Positions 1 through 8,317 of a DNA stretch of 64,000 nt are shown here, in pieces. Location: the NCBI RefSeq assembly GCF_030811215.1, contig NZ_JAUSQM010000001.1:1116001-1180000 (forward strand), written 5' to 3'. The position numbers and the translations under genes were made by a program. Position 1 is the stretch's first letter. Each line of letters opens with the position of its first letter. The notes under the pieces were generated by a model. The model saw nothing but the letters and a program-made list of their open reading frames with translations, was not told where the DNA came from and made no database searches. The stretch is from Nocardioides massiliensis. GTDB taxonomy: Bacteria > Actinomycetota > Actinomycetes > Propionibacteriales > Nocardioidaceae.

Positions 1-1
1 C

Positions 2-259
2 TGGCAGGCCGGTGAGGTCTTCTACTTCGCGATGGTGTGGCTGCACCTGGGCGGGTGGACCGCGGCCGCGACCAGCGGGGCGCCGGACGCGGCGTACGCC
101 CTGGCGATCGTGGTCCGGATCGCCGCCCAGGTCTACCTCGGGGCGGTGGTCGTCCGCGACGTGCTGCGACCCTGGCACGACCCGGTGCGTCGCGACGGGC
201 TCACCGACGACCCGCTGCATCCAGTCGCGCCCGCGAGCGCCGGTGGGCACGGCCGATGA
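2..259 (+). CDS. C-terminal part of a GT87-like membrane glycosyltransferase
   Basis: Only the last 85 codons are present; the start lies outside the window. The visible part has a hydrophobic helix (about LAIVVRIAAQVYLGAVVV) followed by an Arg/Pro/Asp-rich cytoplasmic tail (VLRPWHDPVRRDG). This pattern is typical of the C-terminus of actinobacterial polyprenol-phosphate-mannose-dependent alpha-mannosyltransferases (GT87/DUF2029). That assignment is an inference from a short tail, since no catalytic region is visible. Its 3' end overlaps the convergent membrane gene by 59 bases. Confidence 0.5.
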   Translation, partial: WQAGEVFYFAMVWLHLGGWTAAATSGAPDAAYALAIVVRIAAQVYLGAVVVRDVLRPWHDPVRRDGLTDDPLHPVAPASAGGHGR

Positions 260-662
260 TCGCGCCGACCGCGACGACGATCACGCCGAGCACCAGGTGG
301 CCCAGCGGCCAGAAGTAGCTCAGCTCCTCCAACCCGCTGCCCCAGTCGTCTGCGTGGTAGCGCTGGATCGTGGTCGTCGCGGCCACGGTGTGGGCGGCCA
401 CGGCGAGCACCACCGTCAGGACGCCGCCCCAGACCCAAAGGGCGGCCGCCACGCCGGCGAGCGGCACCAGCAGCCAGGCGGCGTTCCAGAAGCCGGTGTC
501 GACGTACTCCACGCCCCAGCTCGACGTCTGCGCGTCGAGCAGCACGACGCCGGCGGCCCGGTCGAGTGCCAGCACCACCAGCATCACGTGGGCGAGGACC
601 GTCAGGGCGGTGACGGCGAGCGAGTGGCGTTTCCGGTCGTCACCGGTCGGGGAGAGCTCCAT
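201..662 (-). CDS. small four-helix membrane protein of unknown function
   Basis: Encodes 153 aa with a short charged N-terminus (MELSPTGDDRKRH) and four hydrophobic segments at roughly residues 15-40, 60-78, 80-97 and 115-138. The C-terminal tail is Arg-rich (GRAHRRSRARLDAAGRR), which suggests a cytoplasmic end. No family was recognised. It converges on and overlaps the preceding plus-strand gene. It sits 57 bases downstream of the alanine-racemase-like stop on the same strand, so it may be the last gene of that operon. A role in the envelope is only suggested by these neighbours. Confidence 0.68.
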   Translation of the reverse strand: MELSPTGDDRKRHSLAVTALTVLAHVMLVVLALDRAAGVVLLDAQTSSWGVEYVDTGFWNAAWLLVPLAGVAAALWVWGGVLTVVLAVAAHTVAATTTIQRYHADDWGSGLEELSYFWPLGHLVLGVIVVAVGAIIGRAHRRSRARLDAAGRR

Positions 663-719
663 GGCTCCACCTTGGGGCCCACGAAATCAATGCGGCAGGG
701 CAGAAGTACTCAACTCACG

Positions 720-1772
720 TCAGCTGACGACGGTCCGGTCGAAGCTGGTGGCGGTGAACCGCACCCGCACGTCGACCTCCTCGCCGATGTCCGGCACCCG
801 CGACCCGGCGGGCAGGAAGAGCATCGAGGCCTGCATGTGCGGCGGCTCGGCGAAGAGCCGCTGCTTGGAGTCGATGAGGTACGGCGAGCGCACGAACCCC
901 GCCGCGTCGAGCCCGCCCTTCGCCAGCGACGCCGCGCGCGAGCGCAGGTCGCTCGGGCCGGTCGGGGCCTCGAGGCCGATGCCGTGCGCGGTGCCGCCGG
1001 AGACGACCAGGATGGTGCCGTTGCGCGGCGCCGTACGCCCGCGGTAGCCGTACTCGTCGCCGCGCTCGACGGCGTGGGCGTCGAGCACGGTCGCGCGGAC
1101 GCTCAGCGCGTCGCGGTCGCCGAGCCACAGCCGGGTGCCGACGCGGGGCCGGATCTCGAAGTCGGGGTACGCCGCCCGCAGCGCGGCCAGCTCGGTGTCG
1201 TCGAGGTGCGAGACCCAGACGCGCTTGGCCGGCATGCCGGCGGCGACGACGTCGGTCATCAGCCGCTCGACCTCGCTCAGGTGCGAGCCCTGCGCCAGCG
1301 GCAGGTGCAGGCTCACGCCCTCGAGCCGGCATCCGCCGTGCTCGGCCCAGGCGGCGACGGCGGTGCGCAGGTCGCGTGCGCTCAGGCCGTGGCGCAGCAT
1401 CGACGTGAGTCGTTCCAGGACGACCCGCGGACGGTCGCCGCGCGCCATCAGCGCCTGCAGGTCCTCCAGCCGGCCGACGGTGTGGATCACCCGCCGGTCG
1501 CGGACGGCGTCGCCGTACTGCTCGTCGACGAACGGCCGCCACGGCGTGAGCACGAGCAGGTCGCCGTCGAAGCGCGACGAGACCTCGGCCAGCTCCCCGT
1601 AGGTGCCGACCGCCAGCGTGTCCGCACCGAGCCAGCCGGCGCGGCGCGCGAGCCGACCCAGCCCGAAGCCGTAGCCGTTGCCCTTCGCGACCGGGACGAT
1701 CCCGGGCAGCGCGTCGTAGGTCGTGCGCAGGTGGGAACGCCAGCGCTCACCGTCGACGTAGAGGCTGAGCAC
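720..1772 (-). CDS. alanine racemase family protein (fold type III PLP enzyme)
   Basis: A 350-aa protein resembling alanine racemases, which interconvert L- and D-alanine using PLP. The N-terminal barrel carries the Schiff-base lysine in VAKGNGYGFG (about K30), equivalent to the family VKANAYGHG motif. The C-terminal beta domain contains YGYRGRTAP, in the region where the family places its catalytic tyrosine. The GTG start lies 4 bases after the FemX-like stop, so the two genes are almost certainly cotranscribed. Divergence from housekeeping Alr (for example GNGYGFG for ANAYGHG) and the pairing with FemX suggest a specialised role in cell-wall precursor synthesis rather than the main racemase. 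The exact substrate is not visible. Confidence 0.82.
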   Translation of the reverse strand: MLSLYVDGERWRSHLRTTYDALPGIVPVAKGNGYGFGLGRLARRAGWLGADTLAVGTYGELAEVSSRFDGDLLVLTPWRPFVDEQYGDAVRDRRVIHTVGRLEDLQALMARGDRPRVVLERLTSMLRHGLSARDLRTAVAAWAEHGGCRLEGVSLHLPLAQGSHLSEVERLMTDVVAAGMPAKRVWVSHLDDTELAALRAAYPDFEIRPRVGTRLWLGDRDALSVRATVLDAHAVERGDEYGYRGRTAPRNGTILVVSGGTAHGIGLEAPTGPSDLRSRAASLAKGGLDAAGFVRSPYLIDSKQRLFAEPPHMQASMLFLPAGSRVPDIGEEVDVRVRFTATSFDRTVVS

Positions 1773-1776
1773 CTCC

Positions 1777-2976
1777 TCACCGCCGCTTCATGTAGAGGTC
1801 GAAGGCGGCGTAGAGCGCACGGTTGAGCGGGAGGTCCCACTCCCCGGCGTACTCGATCGCCTCGCCACCGGTGCCGACCTTGAACTGGATGAGCCCCAGC
1901 TGCGCGTCGCCCTCGGCGAGCGTGTCGGTGATGCCGCGCAGGTCGTAGACCCGCGCCCCGGCGGCGATCGCGTCGCGGATCATCTGCCACTGCGCGGCAT
2001 TGGACCCGCGGACGTCCCGCTTCTCGGTGGAGGAGGCGCCGTAGGAGTACCAGACCCGCTGCCCGACCCGGATCGCGATGGTCGCCGCGACCAGGTCGCC
2101 CTCGTGGTGGGCGAGGTAGAGGCGGAACCGGTCCGCGTCCTCACTGCCGAGCGCTGCGGCCATCGTGCGGAAGTAGGTCAGCGGCCGCGGGGTGAAGCCG
2201 TCGCGCTGGGCGGTGTGGACGTAGAGGTCGTGGAACGCGGCGAGCACGTCACCCCGGTCGGTCGAGCTTGTCGAGACCACCGCGTCCCCGTCGTACGCCG
2301 TCACCTCGACCCCGGCCTTGTCGGCCTTCTTGATGTTGCGCCGCCACTGCTGGTTCATGCCCTTGAGCACCAGCTCCTCGGTGAGGGCGGTGCCGTCGGC
2401 GTCGGTGAGCGGGACGACGAAGTTGAACTGCGGCTGGCCGGCGGCGAAGCCGCCCTCGACCGCCTGCGGTCGCCAGCCGAGCTCGCGCAGCTGGGAGACC
2501 ACCCGCGCGCCGGTCTGGCTGCGCTCCGTGGGCGGCAGATCGCCCAGGCGGCGTACGGCGTCGTCGGCGATGCCGGCCTTGACGGCGGCGGCGTCCCAAC
2601 GGCGTACGACGACCGGAGGGCCCATGCGGATGCCGAAGGCGCCCTGCTTCTTGAGGTGCGCGGCCAACGGCGCGAGCCAGGCGCCGAGGTCGTCGCTCTC
2701 CCAGTCGATGACCGGGCCCTCGGGCAGGTAGGCGAGGTAGCGCTTGACCTTCGGCAGCTGGCGGTAGAGGACGAGCGCGGCGCCGACGAGCCGGGTGCCG
2801 CCCTCGGGGGAGACCGCGGCCCAGCCGAGCGACTCGGCCTTCCACTCGCTCTTGACGCGGGCCCAGGCCGGGGTCTGGAGGAAGCTCACCTCACCGCCCG
2901 CGGCGGCCCGGTCCTCGAGGAAGGCGAGGTGCTCCTCGGGACTGATGGGGGCGAGGGCGAGGCGGGGGGCGGTCAC
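1777..2976 (-). CDS. FemA/FemB/FemX-type peptidoglycan bridge aminoacyltransferase
   Basis: A 399-aa Fem-family protein with a duplicated GNAT-like fold. The family uses aminoacyl-tRNA to add the first bridge residue to lipid II. Supporting segments are FLQTPAWARVKSEWKAE near the N-terminus, YLAYLPEGPVIDW, and a C-terminal LVAATIAIRVGQRVWYSYGASS stretch ending in YDLRGITD and GLIQFKVGTGGE. The GTG at 2976 is preferred because upstream codons are low-complexity. LL-DAP-type actinobacteria such as Nocardioides use a glycine bridge, so glycine is the likely substrate (inference). It lies 46 bases behind nfo and 4 bases ahead of the racemase-like gene. A stretch reading about VVSTSSTDRGD is encoded by a dispersed repeat (see the repeat at 2260). 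Confidence 0.85.
   Translation of the reverse strand: MTAPRLALAPISPEEHLAFLEDRAAAGGEVSFLQTPAWARVKSEWKAESLGWAAVSPEGGTRLVGAALVLYRQLPKVKRYLAYLPEGPVIDWESDDLGAWLAPLAAHLKKQGAFGIRMGPPVVVRRWDAAAVKAGIADDAVRRLGDLPPTERSQTGARVVSQLRELGWRPQAVEGGFAAGQPQFNFVVPLTDADGTALTEELVLKGMNQQWRRNIKKADKAGVEVTAYDGDAVVSTSSTDRGDVLAAFHDLYVHTAQRDGFTPRPLTYFRTMAAALGSEDADRFRLYLAHHEGDLVAATIAIRVGQRVWYSYGASSTEKRDVRGSNAAQWQMIRDAIAAGARVYDLRGITDTLAEGDAQLGLIQFKVGTGGEAIEYAGEWDLPLNRALYAAFDLYMKRR
2260..2278. repeat. REP-like dispersed repeat inside the FemX-like gene
   Basis: The 17-mer TCGAGCTTGTCGAGACC occurs here (2262-2278) and again at 30301-30317. Related forms are found inside the HNH gene and in the tandem array near 32 kb. Here it lies inside a coding region without breaking the frame and encodes a short Ser/Thr-rich stretch. 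Confidence 0.7.
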
Positions 2977-3022
2977 GGGGGTCGACCTTAGCCGCGGTGC
3001 GATCGCGGGGCTGCCGGGACGC

Positions 3023-3829
3023 TCAGAGCCGCTCCCGCAGCCAGGCGAAGTCCGCGCGGTGCTCGTCGGGACCACCCGGGGTCTCGCAGACCACCGGTGC
3101 TCCGGCCTGCCGCACCACGGCCGCGAGCGCGTCGGGATCGATCTGGCCGGCCCCGAAGTTGGCGTGCCGGTCGGCGCCGGAGTCGAAGGCGTCGCGCGAG
3201 TCGTTGGCGTGCACGAGGTCGATGCGCCCGGTGATCGCCCGGACCCGGTCGACGACGTCGGCGAGCCCGTTGCCGCCGGCGTGGGCGTGGCAGGTGTCGA
3301 GGCAGAAGCCGACGTTGTCGAACCCGTCGGCCTGCGAGATCGCGGCCCACACGCCCTCGATCCGCTCGAGGTAGCGGGTCATGGCGTTGTCGCCGCCGGC
3401 GGTGTTCTCGATCAGCAGCGGGAGCTTGAGGTCGGTCGCCTCGATGGCCTTGCGCCAGTTGTCGAAGCCCTGGGCGGGGTCGTCGGCCTTGTTGACGTGG
3501 CCGCCGTGGACGATCAGGCCCTTGGCGCCGAGCGCGGCCGCGGCGTCCACGTGCTGCTGCAGCAGCTTGCGGCTGGGGATCCGGATCCGGTTGTTGGTGG
3601 TGGCGACGTTGATGATGTAGGGCGCGTGGACATAGAGGTCCACCCCGGCCGCAGCCAGCCGCTCCCGCAGCGCGTCCGCGCCGTCGGCGTACCGCACCTC
3701 GGGACCCTTGTAGCCCTGCGGGTCGCCCAGGAAGATCTGCACCAGATCGGCGCCGCGGGCCTCGGCCTCCGCGACCGGGTCGGTCTGGTCGACGTGGGCT
3801 CCGATGCGCAGGCTCGTCGTGGCGCTCAT
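3023..3829 (-). CDS. nfo: deoxyribonuclease IV (AP endonuclease, Nfo family)
   Basis: A 268-aa TIM-barrel endonuclease IV, which cuts 5' of abasic sites in base-excision repair using a trinuclear zinc centre. Family metal-ligand segments are visible in order: RIGAHV near the N-terminus, [50 protein letters not shown] and [10 protein letters not shown]. The length matches the family. The ATG at 3829 is followed directly by the conserved barrel, so it is preferred over upstream in-frame starts. It is the first gene of a minus-strand group continuing into the FemX-like gene 46 bases on, and it is divergent from the rpsF operon. Confidence 0.92.
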   Translation of the reverse strand: MSATTSLRIGAHVDQTDPVAEAEARGADLVQIFLGDPQGYKGPEVRYADGADALRERLAAAGVDLYVHAPYIINVATTNNRIRIPSRKLLQQHVDAAAALGAKGLIVHGGHVNKADDPAQGFDNWRKAIEATDLKLPLLIENTAGGDNAMTRYLERIEGVWAAISQADGFDNVGFCLDTCHAHAGGNGLADVVDRVRAITGRIDLVHANDSRDAFDSGADRHANFGAGQIDPDALAAVVRQAGAPVVCETPGGPDEHRADFAWLRERL

Positions 3830-3880
3830 GGCTCCCAGGCTAGGCCGCGCGACGATTTCGGCTGCACCCCGGCCCGCTGG

Positions 3881-4016
3881 TAGTCTTGCGCGGTCCTGCG
3901 CATGCCCGTCCGACACGGTGCCGCTGCGCGGACCACCCGGGACCTGTCCCGGACGCAACGCCCTCCTGTCACGGAAACGCCGTGACCGCCTGAGTCCGAA
4001 GGAGGTGGAGATCGCT
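3881..4016 (+). promoter_or_regulatory. rpsF promoter region and structured 5' leader
   Basis: A TAGTCT hexamer at about 3881 fits an actinobacterial -10. The roughly 130-nt leader that follows contains two clear stem-loops: CCGGGA/TCCCGG with loop CCTG (3937-3952) and TCACGG/CCGTGA with loop AAACG (3969-3985). They lie just ahead of the AAGGAGG ribosome site at 3999-4005. Many bacteria control this operon by S6:S18 binding to the rpsF leader. Whether either stem is that element cannot be settled by eye. Confidence 0.4.
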
Positions 4017-4307
4017 TTGCGTGCATACGAAGTCATGGTCATGCTCGACCCCGAGACCGACGAGCGCACCGTCGCGCCTTCGCTTGACACCTATCTGAAC
4101 GTCATCCGCAACGATGGCGGAACCGTCGAGAACGTCGACGTGTGGGGCAAGCGGCGCCTGGCCTACGAGATCAACAAGAAGTCCGAGGCCGTCTACGCCG
4201 TCATCGACCTCAAGGCCGAGCCCGCCTCGGTCAAGGAGCTCGACCGCCAGCTCGGCCTGAACGAGACGGTCATCCGCACGAAGGTCATGCGCGTCGACGC
4301 CAGCTGA
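4017..4307 (+). CDS. rpsF: 30S ribosomal protein S6
   Basis: A 96-aa S6 protein, which pairs with S18 on the platform of the small subunit. The start is a TTG at 4017, giving [19 protein letters not shown], the expected S6 N-terminus. It is preceded by AAGGAGG with 11-base spacing. Upstream in-frame codons are not S6-like. The body carries [18 protein letters not shown], and the protein ends at [10 protein letters not shown]. It is first in the order rpsF-ssb-rpsR-rplI, the standard actinobacterial arrangement. The 121 bases to ssb may contain processing or secondary-promoter signals. Confidence 0.97.
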   Translation: MRAYEVMVMLDPETDERTVAPSLDTYLNVIRNDGGTVENVDVWGKRRLAYEINKKSEAVYAVIDLKAEPASVKELDRQLGLNETVIRTKVMRVDAS

Positions 4308-4428
4308 TCTGCCGCGCGGGCTCCCCGGAGTTCCGTGCACAGAGCAAGCTGCACCCCTGGCGAGTGTCGGTCCGAGTCTCTAACGTCTCGATCGACTCTC
4401 TTCCGCTCGCGACCCGAAAGGCCTCCAC

Positions 4429-5013
4429 ATGGCAGGCGAGACCGTCATCACCGTCGTCGGCAACCTCGTCGACGACCCCGAGCTGCGGTTCACCCCTTCG
4501 GGGGCGGCTGTGGCCAACTTCCGCATCGCGTCCACTCCCCGCACGTTCGACCGACAGGCGAACGAGTGGAAGGACGGCGACGCGCTCTTCCTCACCTGCA
4601 ACGCCTGGCGGCAGATGGCGGAGAACGTCGCCGAGTCCCTCCAGCGGGGCATGCGGGTCGTCGTCCAGGGCCGGTTGCGGTCCCGGAGCTACGAGACCCG
4701 TGAGGGCGAGAAGCGCACGGTCTTCGAGATCGAGGTCGACGAGGTCGGACCCTCGCTGAAGTACGCCACCGCCAAGGTCACCAAGGCCAACCGCTCCGGC
4801 GGTGGGGGCGGTGGCTTCGGCGGCGCCCCGCAGGGCGGCGGCGGGTTCGGCGGCGGCCAGCAGGGTGGACCCCAGGGCGGCAACGACCCGTGGGCCACCG
4901 GCGGCGCGCCGTCGGGTGGCGGCGGGTACGGCGGCCAGGGTGGCGCCCCCCAGGGTGGCGGCAACGACCCGTGGGCCAGTGGGCCCGCGGGCGGCGACGA
5001 GCCCCCCTTCTGA
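4429..5013 (+). CDS. ssb: single-stranded DNA-binding protein
   Basis: A 194-aa SSB. The N-terminal OB fold (about residues 1-115) includes [38 protein letters not shown] and [21 protein letters not shown] Gly/Gln-rich linker with repeated GGGGFGG and NDPWA motifs follows, and the protein ends in the acidic DEPPF tip that recruits replication and repair partners. The order and length are those of the essential actinobacterial SsbA, encoded between rpsF and rpsR. It protects single-stranded DNA during replication, repair and recombination. Confidence 0.97.
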   Translation: MAGETVITVVGNLVDDPELRFTPSGAAVANFRIASTPRTFDRQANEWKDGDALFLTCNAWRQMAENVAESLQRGMRVVVQGRLRSRSYETREGEKRTVFEIEVDEVGPSLKYATAKVTKANRSGGGGGGFGGAPQGGGGFGGGQQGGPQGGNDPWATGGAPSGGGGYGGQGGAPQGGGNDPWASGPAGGDEPPF

Positions 5014-5042
5014 TCCCACGTCGGTCCGCGAGGGCCGCATCC

Positions 5043-5075
5043 CCCGCTCGGCACGCAGCGCGTGCCGTGAGCGGG
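5043..5075 (+). promoter_or_regulatory. strong hairpin between ssb and rpsR
   Basis: CCCGCTC (5043-5049) pairs with GAGCGGG (5069-5075), and GGCACGC (5050-5056) pairs with GCGTGCC (5060-5066), with loop AGC and a two-base bulge. That gives 14 base pairs ending 22 bases before the rpsR start. No U-run follows. It could be an RNA-processing site, a partial terminator adjusting ssb against rpsR-rplI levels, or a protein-binding leader. Confidence 0.5.
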
Positions 5076-5097
5076 AACGAACACGAAAGAGAGCACC

Positions 5098-5337
5098 ATG
5101 GCGAAGCCAGTCGTTCGCAAGCCGAAGAAGAAGATGAATCCTCTTAAGGCTGCGAAGATCACCACGATCGACTACAAGGACACCGCACTCCTGCGGAAGT
5201 TCATCTCCGACCGCGGCAAGATCCGCGCGCGTCGGGTCACCGGCGTCTCCGTCCAGGAGCAGCGCAAGATCGCCATCGCGATCAAGAACGCCCGCGAGAT
5301 GGCGCTGCTGCCCTACAGCGCCTCCGGCCGGAACTGA
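5098..5337 (+). CDS. rpsR: 30S ribosomal protein S18, cysteine-free form
   Basis: A 79-aa S18 protein with the conserved core [19 protein letters not shown] and the C-terminal [11 protein letters not shown]18 binds S6 on the 30S platform. There is no cysteine anywhere, so this is the zinc-free (C-minus) type rather than the Cys-cluster form some actinobacteria also carry. In the family, C-minus copies are often zinc-responsive paralogues, but here the gene sits in the principal operon. It lies 14 bases upstream of rplI and 84 bases after ssb. Confidence 0.97.
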   Translation: MAKPVVRKPKKKMNPLKAAKITTIDYKDTALLRKFISDRGKIRARRVTGVSVQEQRKIAIAIKNAREMALLPYSASGRN

Positions 5338-5351
5338 GAGGGGACTGACGC

Positions 5352-5795
5352 ATGAAGCTCATCCTCACCCAGGAGGTCGACGGCCTCGGTAGCCCCGGCG
5401 ACGTCGTCGAGGTCAAGGACGGCTACGGCCGCAACTACCTGCTCCCGCGCGGTTTCGCCACGCGGTGGACCAAGGGCGGCCAGAAGACCGTCGACTCGAT
5501 CAAGTCGGCTCGGCAGGCCCGCGCGGTCCGTGACCAGGACCACGCCAAGCAGGTCAAGGCGCAGCTCGAGAACGGCGTCGTCAGCGTCCGCGTCCGCGCG
5601 GGCGAGGGCGGTCGGCTCTTCGGTGCGGTCACCCCGGCCGACATCGCCGAGGCGATCAAGGCCGGCGGCACCGACATCGACAAGCGCACCATCGTGCTCG
5701 GCAACCCGATCAAGTCCCTGGGCTCGCACCAGGTGACCGTCCGGGTCCACGACGAGGTGGCGGCCACCGTCCAGCTCAACGTCGTCTCCGCCTGA
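5352..5795 (+). CDS. rplI: 50S ribosomal protein L9
   Basis: A 147-aa L9 protein. The N-terminal RNA-binding domain has the signature [19 protein letters not shown] and [14 protein letters not shown] long connecting helix and a C-terminal domain containing [17 protein letters not shown] follow. L9 binds 23S rRNA near the L1 stalk. It is the last gene of the operon, 14 bases after rpsR, and is followed at once by a strong stem-loop terminator. Confidence 0.97.
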   Translation: MKLILTQEVDGLGSPGDVVEVKDGYGRNYLLPRGFATRWTKGGQKTVDSIKSARQARAVRDQDHAKQVKAQLENGVVSVRVRAGEGGRLFGAVTPADIAEAIKAGGTDIDKRTIVLGNPIKSLGSHQVTVRVHDEVAATVQLNVVSA

Positions 5796-5820
5796 CGCAC
5801 GCGCATCACCAGCACGTCCA

Positions 5821-5857
5821 CGAAGGGCGCTCCCGCTACCGGCGGGGGCGCCCTTCG
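5821..5857. terminator. intrinsic-type terminator after rplI, shared with the convergent gene
   Basis: CGAAGGGCGC (5821-5830) pairs perfectly with GCGCCCTTCG (5848-5857). The inner TCCCGC pairs with GCGGGG with one G-U, giving about 16 base pairs around a 5-base loop. It lies 25 bases after the rplI stop and overlaps the 3' end of the convergent membrane gene, so it probably works in both directions. Confidence 0.8.
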
Positions 5858-6414
5858 GTGTTCCCGGCCAGGGCGATCGCCGTCACAGCCACGACCAGCT
5901 GGCCCAGGTCGATGAGCGGCGTGAGGAGGGCCAGGCCGCTGCCGGCGGCGTAGCCGCCCACGTCGCCGGCGCCGAGCAGCCCCGCGGCGGTGAGCACCCC
6001 GACGGCGTACGCCGCAGCGAGAGCCAGCGTCGGCGCGCGCCACCGGCCGACCCGGGGGTCCCGCAGCACGGCGGCGAGCACGCACAGCGTGATCACCGCC
6101 TCGAGCACCCACGACGCCGCGGCGGTCGCGTACCACCATCCGTAGCCGTCGTCGTGCACGACGGCGAGCAGCCCGCCGTACCCGACGACCTCCAGGGGTA
6201 CGGCGAGTGCCGCCGCGACGGTGAGCACGGGTGTGCCCAGGGCGCGGCCGGCGAGGACGAGCAGCACGAGCGCGACGAGGTCGGGGGTGAGGTCGCCGCC
6301 GGCCCAGGGCAGGCGCACCGTCAGCATCAGCAGGCCGATGCCGGCGCACAGCAGCCCGCGGCGCATGCGCGTGCTGCCCACAGACGTCGCGGGGGTGTCG
6401 ACCACGGCGGTCAC
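5836..6414 (-). CDS. multi-pass membrane protein of unknown function
   Basis: A 192-aa protein with five or six hydrophobic segments (for example LVALVLLVLAGRA, LTVAAALAVPLEVVGYGGLL, VLEAVITLCVLAAVL and LGQLVVAVTAIALAG). No family was recognised. The GTG start overlaps the upstream gene's stop by 4 bases (GTGA), so translation is probably coupled to it. The two proteins share a similar size and an all-membrane character and may form one complex. Confidence 0.7.
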   Translation of the reverse strand: MTAVVDTPATSVGSTRMRRGLLCAGIGLLMLTVRLPWAGGDLTPDLVALVLLVLAGRALGTPVLTVAAALAVPLEVVGYGGLLAVVHDDGYGWWYATAAASWVLEAVITLCVLAAVLRDPRVGRWRAPTLALAAAYAVGVLTAAGLLGAGDVGGYAAGSGLALLTPLIDLGQLVVAVTAIALAGNTEGRPRR

Positions 6415-6953
6415 GGCCGGCTCGCGGTCGGGGTGGCCGGCGCGCGGTGGACCCAGGGCGCGCGGTGGAGGACGAAGAGCACCACGATGAGGACCAGCAT
6501 CGCGACGGCGCCGGCGAACGCCACGGCGCCGTACGCCTCCTCGACGTCGGCCAGCACCACCAACGGGAGCGCGGCCACGACACAGAAGGCGTAGGCCAGC
6601 CAGCGCAGGCGCCGCGACCAGGGCGAGGCCGCGGGGGCCAGCCCGCCCAGGCTGGCGCTGAGCGCGGCGCAGAAGAGCGGCTGCCACACGACGAGCGGTG
6701 CCAGCTGGGCCGGCGAGGCGTCGCGCACCATGACGGGGACGGCCAGGACGACCGAGGCGAGGGCCGCCACGACCGCGGCGAGCGTGACCAACCCGCTGCG
6801 GGGCAACGGACGAGGTGCGCCGGTGCGCAGGCGCGCGACGCCACCCAGGACCAGCAGCCACCCGACGGGGTCGAGCAGCAGGTCGATCTCGCCCACGGGC
6901 GCGGTGAGGACGATGACGACGAGCCCCAGCGCGATCTGCTGCAGGGGCGTCAT
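6411..6953 (-). CDS. multi-pass membrane protein, partner of the downstream gene
   Basis: A 180-aa, mostly hydrophobic protein starting MTPLQQIALGLVVIVLT. It has a conserved-looking LLLDPVGWLLVLGGVARLR segment, a pattern common in small actinobacterial integral membrane proteins of unknown role, and five or so predicted helices. It ends with an overlap into the next membrane gene. No catalytic or transport motif is visible, so the function is unknown. Confidence 0.7.
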   Translation of the reverse strand: MTPLQQIALGLVVIVLTAPVGEIDLLLDPVGWLLVLGGVARLRTGAPRPLPRSGLVTLAAVVAALASVVLAVPVMVRDASPAQLAPLVVWQPLFCAALSASLGGLAPAASPWSRRLRWLAYAFCVVAALPLVVLADVEEAYGAVAFAGAVAMLVLIVVLFVLHRAPWVHRAPATPTASRP

Positions 6954-6991
6954 GGGGGCTGAGCATAGAGCCCGGGCATGGGCGGTACGGC

Positions 6992-8317
6992 TCAGCGGGT
7001 CGCGCCGACCAGCAACCACCGGTCCCCGCGGGAGCGGTGGACGAGGACCACGGCACGCCCGGTCATGAAGACCCCGACGAACGCGACCCACAACCCGACG
7101 AGGGCCGGTCCGGGGAAGTGCGGGCTCCACCAGGCGAACGGCGCGAAGACCGCGAGCACGACGAGCCCGCCCCAGGCGAGGTAGCGACCGTCACCGGCGC
7201 CGATGAGGACGCCGTCGAGGACGAAGACGATCCCGGCGAGCGGTTGTCCGGCTGCGGCGATCAGCAGGGCCGGCACGAGCGCCTCGTGCACCGCGGTGTC
7301 ACCGGTGAAGAGTGGTCCGAGGACCGGGGAGAGCGCGGCGAGGCCGACACCGGTGACGATGCCGCTCAACCAGCCCCACCGCACCATCCTGGCGGTGATC
7401 CGCCGGGTCTGCTCGATCTCGCCGGCTCCCAGCGACCGGCCCGTCAGCGCTTGGGCGGCGATCGCGATGGCGTCCAGGGCGAAGGCGAGGAAGCCCCACA
7501 GGGTCATCGCGAGCTGATGCGCGGCCAGGGACGTCGTACCTGCGCCGGTGGCGACGACGGTGGTGAGCAGGAGTGAGGCGCGCAGTGTGAGGGTGCGCAC
7601 GAGCAGGGGTACGCCGGCGCGCCCGGCCCGCAGGATGCCGAGCGGGACCGGAGCCAGCCGGGCGCCCTCACGGCGCGCGGCGCGGACGACGACGACGAGG
7701 AGCCCGAGGGCGGAGAGGCTCTGGGCGACGACGGTGCCGATCGCCGCGCCCGCGATGCCCAACCCGGCGCCGTGCACGAGGGCGAGGCTGAGCACGACGT
7801 TGAGGGCGTTGCCGCCGACGGCGACGTAGAGCGGCGTACGCGTGTCCTGCAGCCCGCGCAGGATCCCCGTGCCAGCGAGGACGACCAGGAGCGGCACGAT
7901 GCCCCACAGAGCCCAGGCGAGGTAGTCGATCGCGTGGGCGGCGGTGGCGGCGTCGGCCACGAAGGCGGTCACCAGGGGGCCGAGCAGGACCAGACCGAGG
8001 GCGGTTGCGAGGACGCCGATCACCGCCGCGAGCCAGATGCCGTCCATCCCCTGGCTCAGGGCCGCGCGGAGGTCGCCGGCACCCAGGAGGCGCGCCACCG
8101 CGGCGGTGGTGCCGTAGGCGAGGAACACGCACAGGCCGACGACGGTCTGGAGGATCGCGCCGGCGATGCCGAGCCCGGCCAGCTGGGGGGTGCCGAGGTG
8201 GCCGATGATGGCGGCGTCGGCGAGCAGGTAGAGCGGCTCGGCGATCAGCGCCAGGAACGCCGGGACGGCCAACCGGCGGATCTCCCGGTCGAGCTCGCGA
8301 TTGGCAGGACGGCGCAC
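6992..8317 (-). CDS. MATE family efflux transporter (DinF-like)
   Basis: A 441-aa twelve-helix transporter of the multidrug and toxic compound extrusion family, which exports cationic drugs or metabolites using a Na+ or H+ gradient. Family features include the N-terminal PAFLALIAEPLYLLADAAIIGHLG, the repeated GTGILRGLQDTRTPLY loop, and the second-half copies SLAAHQLAMTLWGF and GIVFVLDGVLIGAGDGRY. The GTG at 8317 gives MRRPANRELDREIRRLAVP, a normal MATE start; farther-upstream codons in frame are not family-like. It stands alone between two membrane genes and the dnaB upstream region. The substrate cannot be deduced. Confidence 0.9.
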   Translation of the reverse strand: MRRPANRELDREIRRLAVPAFLALIAEPLYLLADAAIIGHLGTPQLAGLGIAGAILQTVVGLCVFLAYGTTAAVARLLGAGDLRAALSQGMDGIWLAAVIGVLATALGLVLLGPLVTAFVADAATAAHAIDYLAWALWGIVPLLVVLAGTGILRGLQDTRTPLYVAVGGNALNVVLSLALVHGAGLGIAGAAIGTVVAQSLSALGLLVVVVRAARREGARLAPVPLGILRAGRAGVPLLVRTLTLRASLLLTTVVATGAGTTSLAAHQLAMTLWGFLAFALDAIAIAAQALTGRSLGAGEIEQTRRITARMVRWGWLSGIVTGVGLAALSPVLGPLFTGDTAVHEALVPALLIAAAGQPLAGIVFVLDGVLIGAGDGRYLAWGGLVVLAVFAPFAWWSPHFPGPALVGLWVAFVGVFMTGRAVVLVHRSRGDRWLLVGATR

